Below, in pieces: positions 1 through 8,058 of a DNA stretch of 64,000 nucleotides. Numbering within the stretch: position 1 is the first letter of the stretch; the number at the start of each line of letters is the position of its first letter. Both the position numbers and the translations under genes were made by a program. The notes below the pieces were generated by a model that had not been told where the DNA came from, did not search any database, and saw only the letters and a program-made list of their open reading frames with translations. This DNA comes from PALSA-1353 sp050014015 (GTDB lineage Bacteria; Planctomycetota; Phycisphaerae; Tepidisphaerales; Tepidisphaeraceae), in the NCBI GenBank assembly GCA_050014015.1, contig JBEKEC010000027.1:4564-68563 (forward strand). The letters run 5' to 3'.

Positions 1-200
1 TCGGAGGTGCTGAGGAGAACGATCCTGGCGCCCTGGCCGAGGGGAAAGACGGTGAAGCCGCTCTGATCGCGGTCGAACATTTTGACCCATCGGGCGGCGG
101 GGTTGGGAGGTTCCTGGGGCTGGGTGGTTTGCGCGAGGCAGGCGGCGCCGCGGACAATGGCGAAGAAAGCGAAGACCGCGATGGGGCGAAGAAGGTTCAA
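1..200 (-). CDS. Secreted protein, N-terminal fragment (cut by window edge)
   Basis: Only the first 66 or so codons are inside the window. Reading leftward from a TTG at 200 the product begins with a short basic start, a hydrophobic stretch (IAVFAFFAIVRGAACLA) and then QTTQPQEPP, a signal peptide followed by the Thr/Gln/Pro linker typical of this genome's exported proteins. The TTG overlaps the stop of the S1 gene as TTGA, so the two genes are probably translationally coupled. No domain is recognisable in the visible part. The start codon and export are inferences; the open frame and hydrophobic segment are seen directly. Confidence 0.6.
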   Translation of the reverse strand, partial: MNLLRPIAVFAFFAIVRGAACLAQTTQPQEPPNPAARWVKMFDRDQSGFTVFPLGQGARIVLLSTS

Positions 201-1408
201 CGATCCAATCCACCGCGCAGCTCGGGCCGCTTTTTTTTCGGAGCCGTGGCCGATGGCGCGGGGGCGGCGGTGTCTTCGGGTGGCGCGGCCTGCTTCAGGC
301 TGAAAGACATCCGCCGGGCCGCCGGATCGACCGACAGCACGACCAGGCCGACGGTATCGCCTTCCTTGAGCACCTCCGCGGGCGACTTGATCCGCCGATG
401 ACTGATCTCGCTGATCGGCAAAAGGCCCTCGATGCCCTCTTCGACTTCGATGAATGCGCCGAAGCTTTCGATCTTGGTAACGCGGCCGGTGACCGTGGAA
501 CCGACGGCGTATCGTGCCCCGGCATCGTTCCAGGGATCGACGCCGCGCGCCTGCTTGAGGCTGAGGCTGAGCTTTCCGGTTTCGCGGTCGATTTTCAGGA
601 TTTTCACGTCAACGACGTCGCCGACTTTGACGACCTCGCCGGGATTTCGCACGCGGCGAAAGCTGATTTCGCTGACGTGGAGGAGGCCGTCGACGCCGCC
701 GAGATCGACGAACGCGCCGAAATCCATCACGTTGCGGACAGTGCCGCGGCGGACCTGGCCCACGGCCAGCTCTTCCATCAGGTTCTTCTTTTGCTCCTCC
801 CGTTCACGCTCCAGAATATTTCGCCGGGAAAGGACGATGTTGTGGCCTTGCCGCTCGAACGCCGTGACCTCCGCGGTCATCTTTTGGTTGATGAATTGGG
901 ACAAATCCGGGACGTGATAGATATCGACCTGGCCGGCGGGCATGAAGGCGCGCATGGTTTTGACGGTGAGTTCGAGGCCGCCCTTGTTCACGCCGGTGAC
1001 GGTTCCCTCGACGATCTGGCCGACCTCGAGCGTCTCCCAGGAAACGTTCGCCGCGGCCGAGCCTTTGCAGGAGAGGATGAGCAAACCCTCGGCAGAGTCG
1101 TAGCGCTCGACGTTGAACTCCAATTCCTGCCCGATCTGCGGCGGCTCTTGGAATTGAAGCAGCGGGACGATGCCCTGGCTTTTGCCGCCGAAATCGACAA
1201 AGACATCCTCTTTGTCGATGGAAACGATCCGGCCGCGACGGACTCCCTTTTCGGCTGGGTGTTCGGCGGCGGCGGGGGGCTTGTTGAAGCCGTAGAGATC
1301 GTCCATCGAAGCGCCGCCCAACGCCGCGTCGATCTGGGCATCGAGCTTGGCATCCGCGTCGGGCCGGAATTTTTGCTTGTATGGATCGTCGGCTTGGTTG
1401 CTGGCCAT
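197..1408 (-). CDS. S1 RNA-binding domain protein (ribosomal protein S1-like, 4 domains)
   Basis: A 403-residue protein with four consecutive S1/OB-fold repeats. The last two carry the classic signatures (VMDFGAFVDLGGVDGLLHVS and ESFGAFIEVEEGIEGLLPIS); the first two are more divergent. It probably binds mRNA during translation initiation or RNA turnover. Four domains make it shorter than the six-domain RpsA of enterobacteria, so 'rpsA-like' is safer than rpsA. The ATG at 1408 is chosen because AAAGGA lies just upstream; the open frame runs on to 2407 but that extension is the shadow of the chromate transporter. The tail is Lys/Arg-rich (PKKKRPELRGGLDR). The stop overlaps the TTG of the next gene, and the chromate transporter lies 47 bp upstream on the same strand. 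Confidence 0.9.
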   Translation of the reverse strand: MASNQADDPYKQKFRPDADAKLDAQIDAALGGASMDDLYGFNKPPAAAEHPAEKGVRRGRIVSIDKEDVFVDFGGKSQGIVPLLQFQEPPQIGQELEFNVERYDSAEGLLILSCKGSAAANVSWETLEVGQIVEGTVTGVNKGGLELTVKTMRAFMPAGQVDIYHVPDLSQFINQKMTAEVTAFERQGHNIVLSRRNILEREREEQKKNLMEELAVGQVRRGTVRNVMDFGAFVDLGGVDGLLHVSEISFRRVRNPGEVVKVGDVVDVKILKIDRETGKLSLSLKQARGVDPWNDAGARYAVGSTVTGRVTKIESFGAFIEVEEGIEGLLPISEISHRRIKSPAEVLKEGDTVGLVVLSVDPAARRMSFSLKQAAPPEDTAAPAPSATAPKKKRPELRGGLDR

Positions 1409-1455
1409 TGGTCCTTTCGACAAGATCGCGAAGCGGGCAGTGTATCGGAGATGCA

Positions 1456-2670
1456 TTATCGCAGGAAGATCAAGCCGATGCCGGCGGCGGCGGCGATCAG
1501 CCAGGTCGTGTTTACGTTCAACGCCAGGATCGCCCAAAGGGTTGCGGCCATGATGGCGATGGAGGTCCAGGCATGGGGCGGTTGAATTGCCTGCCGGGCC
1601 ATGAAGATACAGGTTGCGGCGATGAGTCCGACGACGGCGGCGTTCATGGAATCGAGGGCGGCGCGGGCCGGGGGACTGTGACGAAGCCGGTCGATGGAGG
1701 AACCGATGGCGGCGATGAGAATGAACGCGGGGGCGAAAATGGCGGCGGTTGCGGCCAGGGCGCAGCCCGTTTCCATGGCCCATCCCCCGCCGAACGGGTG
1801 GTGTCCCAAGACAAACCCGACGAACGTCGCGGTGGTAAGCAATGGGCCGGGCGTGATCTGGCCAACCGCGACGGCATCCAACGTTTGCTGGGTCGTGAGC
1901 CAATGCCGCTGATCGACGAAAGAGGTTTGCACGTATGTGACCAGGACATATCCGCTGCCGAACAAGGTCGCGCCGATTTTGAGAAACAGAAGGACCATGA
2001 GGACGGGGCCGCCGACGGTTATGGCCGCCAGGGCGCCAAGAGGGGGCAGGGCGATTGAGCGGGCGATCGAGTTCTTCGGCCAAGGCCAATTTGTCCGCAG
2101 CAGTCCGGCGAGTGCGGCCAGAGCGAGGATTCCCAGGTCGCCGAAGGCCCAGCGTTGCTGATGGTTCAGCCACTCGCCCATGGCCGCAAGAATTGTGACG
2201 GTGATGCCGAATGGATTCTTCACGGCGGACTTGGCGAGTTGCCAAGCGGCGGCGGCGATGATGGCGACGACGGCCGCGCCGACGCCGCGAAGAATTCCAT
2301 CCACTTGCGGCAGTTGGTGGTAATTCACGTAGAGCCAGGCGATGGGGAGTATGATCAAGACGGCGGGAAGAATGAAGCAGAGTCCGGCGACGAGCATTCC
2401 CCGCCAACCGCCGCGAAGCCTGCCGAGGGCGATGGCCAGTTCGGTGGAGTTGGGGCCGGGGATGAAATTGATGGCGGCAAGGAGATCGAGGAAATGCTGA
2501 CGATCCAGCCAGCGTCGGCGGTGGACGAGATCCTGTTCCATCATGGAGATATGGGCGGCGGGGCCGCCGAAGGCGGTGAAGCCAAGCAGGAGGAAATATC
2601 TCGCGATTTCGCCCAATGAACCGGCGGAAGTGCTGGCATCGTCACAGAGCGAGGGTGGGGTATCCGCCAC
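1456..2670 (-). CDS. chrA: Chromate transporter, CHR family (long, two-domain form)
   Basis: A 404-residue polytopic membrane protein. The N-terminal half has the FGGP signature of the CHR family (GFTAFGGPAAHI, about residues 31-42) and NFIPGPNSTELAI; the C-terminal half repeats the fold with GATLFGSGYVLV and GQITPGP. Known CHR proteins export chromate, probably driven by the proton-motive force; the real substrate here is not shown. About ten to twelve hydrophobic segments are visible. It starts with GTG at 2670, with GGAG five bases upstream. No ChrB-type regulator is adjacent. The S1 gene follows in the same direction and could be co-transcribed. Confidence 0.9.
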   Translation of the reverse strand: MADTPPSLCDDASTSAGSLGEIARYFLLLGFTAFGGPAAHISMMEQDLVHRRRWLDRQHFLDLLAAINFIPGPNSTELAIALGRLRGGWRGMLVAGLCFILPAVLIILPIAWLYVNYHQLPQVDGILRGVGAAVVAIIAAAAWQLAKSAVKNPFGITVTILAAMGEWLNHQQRWAFGDLGILALAALAGLLRTNWPWPKNSIARSIALPPLGALAAITVGGPVLMVLLFLKIGATLFGSGYVLVTYVQTSFVDQRHWLTTQQTLDAVAVGQITPGPLLTTATFVGFVLGHHPFGGGWAMETGCALAATAAIFAPAFILIAAIGSSIDRLRHSPPARAALDSMNAAVVGLIAATCIFMARQAIQPPHAWTSIAIMAATLWAILALNVNTTWLIAAAAGIGLIFLR

Positions 2671-2970
2671 GGCTACTCCAAGCCTCCGCCTGGCAGGTTC
2701 GTTCCGGCAGGTTTGGCGCGACGCTGTGGCGGTATGCGTGGCATCCTAGGTTCTGCTCGCATCAATGTTCTCCTTGTATAAATATTGATGGCTTTTCCGG
2801 CATGCGGGGTCAATAAGAGAGTTCTCTCGCAAGACTACACAAAACTTGCGATTTTTTCCTGAAACCGGTTGAATGACCGACCGGTTTTGGAGTATTTGTT
2901 CGCGGAATCGTAAATATTATTAATAGGCGGATAAACTCGACGCGGTAATACCAGCGGGAGGGTCTCGGCT
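2671..2970. other. Intergenic region between divergent genes
   Basis: This 300-bp spacer separates chrA (minus) from the coiled-coil gene (plus). It holds a 7-bp inverted repeat CATCAAT/ATTGATG (2760-2790) with TATAAA between the arms, the orphan terminator described separately (2827-2857), an 8-bp inverted repeat AAACCGGT/ACCGGTTT (2862-2887) and an AT-rich stretch near 2931-2942 suitable for a promoter. I see no open frame worth calling. It is clearly richer in A and T than the flanking genes. Confidence 0.5.
2827..2857 (+). terminator. Rho-independent terminator without an upstream plus-strand gene
   Basis: The arms TCGCAAG (2827-2833) and CTTGCGA (2845-2851) pair perfectly over 7 bp and are followed by six T residues (2852-2857). 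It points rightward, but the nearest leftward gene (chrA) is on the minus strand. It therefore ends either a small RNA or an attenuated leader of the gene at 2971. Confidence 0.5.
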
Positions 2971-3252
2971 GTGGCAAAATCAATAGCGGAATGGATGCGG
3001 GAGGGAGAGGAGCTATATCAATCAGCCCTGAAGCAGTACGAGGAGTTGGACGTCAAACTACAAGAATTAGAAAAGCTGTTGGTACAGAAGCAAGAAGAGG
3101 TAAATCAGATCGCTCAGGTGATTGGAAAGCCGTTGGTGGAGGGCAATCGACGGTTGACCGCGCAGCTGGTAGATGACCACGGTCCGTTATCGGTTCCGAA
3201 CTCTCCATCCACGATCGCGCGTGCCCTGACGGGGCGTAACCTTGGCAGGTAA
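2971..3252 (+). CDS. Small coiled-coil protein of unknown function
   Basis: A 93-residue hydrophilic protein. Residues 5-50 are strongly heptad-like and Glu/Lys/Gln-rich (QYEELDVKLQELEKLLVQK), predicting one long coiled coil; the tail contains RRLTAQLVDD and STIARALTGRNLGR. The GTG start at 2971 follows GGGAGGG eight bases upstream. No enzyme motif, signal peptide or membrane segment is present. It lies in a low-GC pocket beside two small DNA-binding-like genes, so an accessory or regulatory role is possible, but I cannot name the family. Confidence 0.6.
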   Translation: MAKSIAEWMREGEELYQSALKQYEELDVKLQELEKLLVQKQEEVNQIAQVIGKPLVEGNRRLTAQLVDDHGPLSVPNSPSTIARALTGRNLGR

Positions 3253-3290
3253 TCGTACAATGAATTGTATGTAACTTGTGTTACAGTAAG
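3253..3290. promoter_or_regulatory. Two adjacent small palindromes after the coiled-coil gene
   Basis: Directly after the stop codon lie TACAATGAATTGTA (3256-3269), with 6-bp arms, and TGTAACTTGTGTTACA (3270-3285), with perfect 6-bp arms. They abut with no gap, as twin operator sites often do. They could be operators for one of the neighbouring MetJ/Arc-like proteins; this is inference. Confidence 0.3.
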
Positions 3291-3544
3291 ATGGTTGAAC
3301 CCGGAAAAGGAGAAAAAAACTCGCCATCTTGCTACCATGGCGGAAGATTTTAATATGACCAGAGTTCCCGAAAGGCTTGAGGGCTGAATCATATGTATAT
3401 TTAGCTTGCCGTTTTTTTGGAGCGGCGCAGTTTTTGACTACTCGTGATGATTGGAACGTGCAAATTGCATTTTTTTGATGACGGTGGGGGTTGGCAGGAT
3501 GTGCGACTTGCGATAAGCGTCGCCTTTTATTGGGAGTAAAGAAA

Positions 3545-3790
3545 ATGGTAGATCGGCGTGCGATTATGCGGATTCAACTCGATGCGGAAGCCAAAGAAGA
3601 GTTGGATGAACTGTGCGACAAGCGAGGAATGACTCAAATCGCGGTGATGTCGCGACTTGTCGGGTGGTTCGTTAAGCAGGACAACGTGATTCAAACCGCG
3701 GTAATGGCATCGCTGTCAGAGCCGGCAATGCGGCAACTGGCAAAACAATTGCTGAAGCATTTGGCGTCGCAGGGGAAGAACTCAAAATAG
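3545..3790 (+). CDS. Small MetJ/Arc-like (ribbon-helix-helix) protein, copy 1
   Basis: An 81-residue protein whose N-terminus (RRAIMRIQLDAEAKEELDEL) fits the strand-helix pattern of ribbon-helix-helix DNA-binding proteins, followed by CDKRGMTQIAVMSRLVGWF as the second helix region. The ATG at 3545 is preferred over an upstream start at 3491 because GGGAG sits at 3532-3536. It is clearly paralogous to the gene at 3879: both share an IMRI core, a GMTQIA block and a W-F-containing helix followed by VIQTAVM or VVQAAIL. The C-terminal 25 residues are basic. DNA binding is inferred from the pattern, not shown. Confidence 0.65.
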   Translation: MVDRRAIMRIQLDAEAKEELDELCDKRGMTQIAVMSRLVGWFVKQDNVIQTAVMASLSEPAMRQLAKQLLKHLASQGKNSK

Positions 3791-3878
3791 CGATCGCCTG
3801 AAGGGGAATGAATCTGTTTACCAACTGTGTAAAACGAATGGCACGCTTACAAGTCATTTAATCTAAGGATGATACAAC

Positions 3879-4157
3879 ATGGCCAACCCGAATCCTTCAC
3901 GTCGCGTGATCATGCGGATCGAACTGTACCCTGAGGCAAAAAAGGGCTTGGCCGATCTGTGTGATCGGCTGGGCATGACCCAGATTGCCGCCACGAGCCG
4001 TGTGATCGAGTGGTTCACCACTCAATCCGACGTCGTTCAGGCCGCCATCCTCGGGCTCTATCCCCACGATATCCGAGCCGAGGTCGCGGAGATCATCCTA
4101 AAGCGCATGGCAACTGACCATAAAAAGAGTTCTAAGCAGCACCTCCATATTCCTTGA
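3879..4157 (+). CDS. Small MetJ/Arc-like (ribbon-helix-helix) protein, copy 2
   Basis: A 92-residue paralogue of the preceding gene (RRVIMRIELYPEAKKGLADL, then CDRLGMTQIAATSRVIEWF). The two genes are 88 bp apart on the same strand, suggesting a tandem duplication that has diverged to roughly half identity. The C-terminus differs (HDIRAEVAEIILKRMATDHK) and ends in a Lys/His tail. No toxin gene is adjacent, so an ordinary antitoxin role is not supported. Downstream, GGCCTA/TAGGCC (4180-4196) could form a hairpin but lacks a T-run. Confidence 0.65.
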   Translation: MANPNPSRRVIMRIELYPEAKKGLADLCDRLGMTQIAATSRVIEWFTTQSDVVQAAILGLYPHDIRAEVAEIILKRMATDHKKSSKQHLHIP

Positions 4158-4254
4158 GCTACGCCGATCATCCATTTATGGCCTATTTTGTAGGCCGCCT
4201 GGGGCCTTAATGCTTCATCCGTAGCCGTCCATATACATGAATCGGAATTTGGGG

Positions 4255-5613
4255 TCAAGGGCGAGGCAGGGTTTTCGACACCACCATATCCGCCGTTTCC
4301 ATGGGGGTTTCGGAGACTTCAGGCCCTTCCACGCGGGATGTTTTTAACTGATCGATTCCCCGGAGGATATCGGCGGCGGAGCGAAAGGCGGGGTTGGCGG
4401 GGTTGGCGGGCCGAAGAATCTGGTCCGTCAATCGCGACAGGAGCCGGGCGTCGGAACCCTGCTTGTCGAAGCGAATCAGGTCTTTCAGGTCCGGGTTGGC
4501 ATGGGGCGAACTGATCTGAACGGCCAGGTAAAAGCAATCGACGGCCTTGTCGACTTTGTGCAGCCCGCCGCTGATCGCCTCGCTGGTGACTTGGCCGGTT
4601 CGAGTCATGCGAAACAGCATCCGCTGGATTTCGCTGGTTCGCATCAGTTCCTCAAAAAGACTGGACAGCAGTGGGCTTTGCTTGAGGTTCTCGTCCACGC
4701 GCACGGCCGATCCGAAATCGACGAATCCGACCCCGGCGGGCGTGACGACAAAGTTGTCCAGGCGCAAATCGAGGTGCATGATCCCCACGTCATCGTGCAG
4801 GGCGCGGAGCAAATCGGCGCTTTGCCTGGCGAATTCCAACTGGCTCAGCGGTTGGCCGCCGTTGCGGAGCCAGCTCAAGTGCAATCGCTTGGCGAACCCC
4901 CGCTCGTCTCGTTCCATCTCCAGGAGCTTTGGAATCCGCCGCGCGTAATCCGGGGGCAAATCGCGGTTGACGATTTTGAGGATGGCGGCCTCACGGGTCA
5001 AAAACACGGGGAAAATCTTGTCGGAGAATTTTCTGGCGCGTTTCTCGATGATTTCTGGGGCCAGGTCCGGCCACTTGCCGCGAAGCCGCGCCATCACCAT
5101 TTCCAGGGTTGGCACCTCTTTGACCACGACGTAATCGGCGGAGCCTTCCGAATGTGCCAGGTGCACGTGATAGGTGAATCGGTCGGTGGTCTGTCCCGGT
5201 TGGACAAGCTCCACCTTCCGCGCCGCCAGATAATGATTTTTTCGCGAGAAAAAAGGGATCAGGGTTCCGAGCCAGCCGAGGGCAATCGGACGGGGCTTCT
5301 GGGTGATCTCGAATCCGGCGGCGCCCAGTTGGGAGGCGATTCGATCGGCCTCCTGGCGGGCCTGGCAAACGTAAATGAAGTGTCCACCCCATCGCAGGCG
5401 GTCGAACAATTGCCTTATGCCCGGGAAATCCGCGGAGGTGCAGAGGATCGCATCGGCCAGCCCGTCGCCGGCATCGCCAATGGGGACGGGCCGGAGAGTC
5501 TGAAGGTCGCGATCGGCGTGGGCGGCGCGGCGGATGACGCGGGCGAGATCATCTGTACGAATTGCCGACGGCATGATGGTCCCCAAGCTCTTCAAAGCGC
5601 CAAACGCCCTCAT
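4255..5613 (-). CDS. Serine/threonine protein kinase-like protein with extra N-terminal domain
   Basis: The frame encodes 452 residues. Residues about 140-330 look like a compact eukaryotic-like kinase: an invariant-Lys candidate K165 (YVVVKEV), a catalytic loop MHLDLRLDNF with D282 and N287, and the metal-binding D299-F-G (VDFGSAV). The HRD motif is HLD. A glycine-rich loop is not obvious. Residues 50-110 (DAILCTSADFPGIRQLF, RWGGHFIYV) resemble the end of a Rossmann/methyltransferase-like fold, an unusual fusion. No transmembrane segment is clear. The gene may start instead at 5574 (MPSAIRTDD), where GGGGACC precedes the ATG. It is transcribed alone, divergently from the TonB receptor. Confidence 0.65.
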   Translation of the reverse strand: MRAFGALKSLGTIMPSAIRTDDLARVIRRAAHADRDLQTLRPVPIGDAGDGLADAILCTSADFPGIRQLFDRLRWGGHFIYVCQARQEADRIASQLGAAGFEITQKPRPIALGWLGTLIPFFSRKNHYLAARKVELVQPGQTTDRFTYHVHLAHSEGSADYVVVKEVPTLEMVMARLRGKWPDLAPEIIEKRARKFSDKIFPVFLTREAAILKIVNRDLPPDYARRIPKLLEMERDERGFAKRLHLSWLRNGGQPLSQLEFARQSADLLRALHDDVGIMHLDLRLDNFVVTPAGVGFVDFGSAVRVDENLKQSPLLSSLFEELMRTSEIQRMLFRMTRTGQVTSEAISGGLHKVDKAVDCFYLAVQISSPHANPDLKDLIRFDKQGSDARLLSRLTDQILRPANPANPAFRSAADILRGIDQLKTSRVEGPEVSETPMETADMVVSKTLPRP

Positions 5614-5805
5614 GGGCGGGTCCGATAAGACACTTCTTTCATTTTGTTCGCGGCTTGGGCAATCCCAAGTTCGTACCCTGATTCAAATAATCGCGCCGTC
5701 TGAATTCTGGGGTTGAAGCCAAGCATCTTCCACCGGGTCCGATAACTTTCCAAGCAACCTTTTGTCCTAGCAAAGCCATAAGCATCGACGATCCATACAA
5801 ACGGT

Positions 5806-5830
5806 GCAAGCGATAAAGGCGAGCGCTTGC
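5806..5830 (+). other. Hairpin in the leader of the TonB receptor gene
   Basis: GCAAGCG (5806-5812) and CGCTTGC (5824-5830) form a perfect 7-bp stem with an 11-base loop, 32 bases before the ATG at 5863. I found no cobalamin-riboswitch core in this leader, so this is only a structural note. Confidence 0.25.
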
Positions 5831-5862
5831 CGCATTTCGCCAGTTGCTGAAGCAGAACCCGC

Positions 5863-8058
5863 ATGTCGCAAAAAGAATCCTCCTGGGCGTGGGTCGTATT
5901 CGTCGGGCTAGCCGTCTCATGGGCGTTTATGGGTACGGCAACGGGGCGGGCGGCTTCGAGCCCGGCCCCGACGACCGCCCCTTCGCAAGAGTCCATGGAC
6001 GCCGGCGCGCAAGGCGTCGCTTCGCCCGCCGCCACTGCCGCCCCCCGCGCTCCGACCTCAACCGCCTCCACGGAGGGCGACCTTACGGGCCTTTCCCTTG
6101 AAGACCTCATGAACGTTCCGGTCACGAACACGGTCTCGCGTGTCGCCGAGCGCGCCGACCTGGCGCCGGGAAACGTCTACGTCTATGATCGCGATACCAT
6201 CCAGAATCGTGGTTACCATAGCCTCGGCGAACTGCTTCAGGTGGTTCCCGGTTTCAACGTCGGACTCAGGGACCTCGACTATGTCGTCGGCGTCCGGGGG
6301 TTGCTGGGGAACGACAACGATAAAGTCAGCCTGCTCATCAATGGCCAGAATCTGAACGGTCCGCATGAGCAGGACTTTCTCAACGGACCCATCAACCTCG
6401 ATAACGTCGATCGCGTTGAGGTCGTTGTCGGCCCCTCCTCGCTCTTCCAGGATGGCAATACGCTGGCCGCCACCGTTAACGTCGTCACGAAGACAACCGA
6501 AGGCGTGGAAGTCATCACGGGGTTTGGTAACGACCTGAAGTATTCCGCAACGCTGATGGCCGGCCATGAATTCGATCCCGACAAGTCAATCAACTTGTCG
6601 TTTACTACTCTGGAAAAGCAGGGATTCAACGGTTTTCCGACCGACCTGGGCCTCACCCAAATCGACAGGAGCGAGCTCGGCGCCGTCGACTGGCCGAGTT
6701 ATTTCGGCATTCTCAGCGGGAAATGGGGTGAGCTAACTGGCCAAATCGTCGCCTATCAGGACGAGTATCCTGAAAGCCATATCGACGGCGGCAGCCCGCT
6801 GAACGACGGTGAGGACACTGAAAGCAAATACTCCATGTACCTAAAAGCCGAGCATCCTTTTAGCGCCGCCCTGACCCTGTTCGGAACGGGCGAAGCGACG
6901 CAGAAGGCCCAGACGCGATTGAACAACGATGGTCCGCCTATCAACTCCGAGGAACAGGCCATCAACCAATGGGACTTCTCCGGCGAGGTTGGGTTGCGCT
7001 ATACCGGCATGAGCCATCAGCTTATCCAGACAGGAGTGCAAACCGAGTATGATTACAACTACGATACTTGGTTCTCCTATCTGGCTCCGGGCCAACCCGG
7101 CTATATTCCCCGGACGCCAATGCTCGACCAGGACGACTACGACCTGGGCTTCTATCTCGATGACGAGTGGCAACTGACCGATCAGTGGAAGCTCGTCGCC
7201 GGCGTGCGCGTCGATCACAGCGACAAGATCCCCGGAAACCAATGGTTCCCCGGCGCGCGCGCCGCCGCCATTTATGAAGCCTCAAAATCCTGGACGAGCA
7301 AACTCATCTATAACCGCGCCGTCCGGATGCCCTCGGCACTGGAAGCCCTCAACGACCAATGGGGAACAGAGCATATCGGAAGCCCGGCCGATCCATCGTG
7401 GGCCGAGTTCTCCCCCGTGGCAACTTCGCCGGAAATCCTTTCGACCGTCGAATGGGACAACCAGTTCGTCATCCACTTTGTCCAGGTCGGGGTCAATGTC
7501 TATCATCAGGAACTGGAGGATTTCATAGGATGGTTTGAGCCGGGCAGCAACGGCGGAAATTTGCGTGGTAACGGGGTGGAGCTGACCGCGAATGCGCCCC
7601 TGGAACGCAATTTGATCCTTTGGGCCAACAGCGCGTGGAATGATTCCAAACTCGACCTGTTTAACCAGGCTCTGTTCGGCACCAATCCCACAACGGGCGG
7701 CCCGGAAGGCTTTCATGCCTACACCAATGACCAGGGCCGCATTATCGGCTCCCCTGAAATTACCGCCAACGTCGGCCTCGACTATAAGATCGCTCGAAAT
7801 CTGAACTTCTCTCCGACCGTACGATATTTCACCGAACAGGCCGCGGCCCAAGACCTCACACACGACGTCACGATTCGCAACCGCTATTACTTAGATGCGA
7901 CCCTGACCTGGTCGCACGTTCTCGACAAGGACATGGACGTTCATCTGTCCGTCGACAACATCCTCAACAACCGCCAACCCGTGGCCATCGTGTTCGCCGG
8001 CGACACCTACAGGCCGCCGGGCACGAGTTTCGTCGTGTCATTCGACTTCCGATACTAA
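5863..8058 (+). CDS. TonB-dependent outer-membrane receptor
   Basis: A 731-residue protein. An N-terminal hydrophobic signal (WAWVVFVGLAVSWAFMG) is followed by a Pro/Thr/Ala-rich linker, then LSLEDLMNVPVTNTV, which resembles the TonB-box/start-of-plug region of vitamin-B12/siderophore-type receptors. The plug domain runs roughly from residue 85 to 210 (LGELLQVVPGFNV, VGVRGLLGNDNDKVSLLINGQ, DRVEVVVGPSS). The rest is a beta-barrel with alternating aromatic strands ending in FVVSFDFRY, a typical terminal aromatic. It would import a scarce ligand using TonB energy; the ligand cannot be told. No ABC transporter or TonB gene is in the window. Its stop overlaps the stop of the convergent leuC-like gene. 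Confidence 0.9.
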   Translation: MSQKESSWAWVVFVGLAVSWAFMGTATGRAASSPAPTTAPSQESMDAGAQGVASPAATAAPRAPTSTASTEGDLTGLSLEDLMNVPVTNTVSRVAERADLAPGNVYVYDRDTIQNRGYHSLGELLQVVPGFNVGLRDLDYVVGVRGLLGNDNDKVSLLINGQNLNGPHEQDFLNGPINLDNVDRVEVVVGPSSLFQDGNTLAATVNVVTKTTEGVEVITGFGNDLKYSATLMAGHEFDPDKSINLSFTTLEKQGFNGFPTDLGLTQIDRSELGAVDWPSYFGILSGKWGELTGQIVAYQDEYPESHIDGGSPLNDGEDTESKYSMYLKAEHPFSAALTLFGTGEATQKAQTRLNNDGPPINSEEQAINQWDFSGEVGLRYTGMSHQLIQTGVQTEYDYNYDTWFSYLAPGQPGYIPRTPMLDQDDYDLGFYLDDEWQLTDQWKLVAGVRVDHSDKIPGNQWFPGARAAAIYEASKSWTSKLIYNRAVRMPSALEALNDQWGTEHIGSPADPSWAEFSPVATSPEILSTVEWDNQFVIHFVQVGVNVYHQELEDFIGWFEPGSNGGNLRGNGVELTANAPLERNLILWANSAWNDSKLDLFNQALFGTNPTTGGPEGFHAYTNDQGRIIGSPEITANVGLDYKIARNLNFSPTVRYFTEQAAAQDLTHDVTIRNRYYLDATLTWSHVLDKDMDVHLSVDNILNNRQPVAIVFAGDTYRPPGTSFVVSFDFRY

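Noticed and set aside
5614..5862. Cobalamin riboswitch before the TonB receptor
   Set aside because: No conserved core of the B12 riboswitch was found; only a small hairpin and a duplicated GGGTCCGATAA are present.
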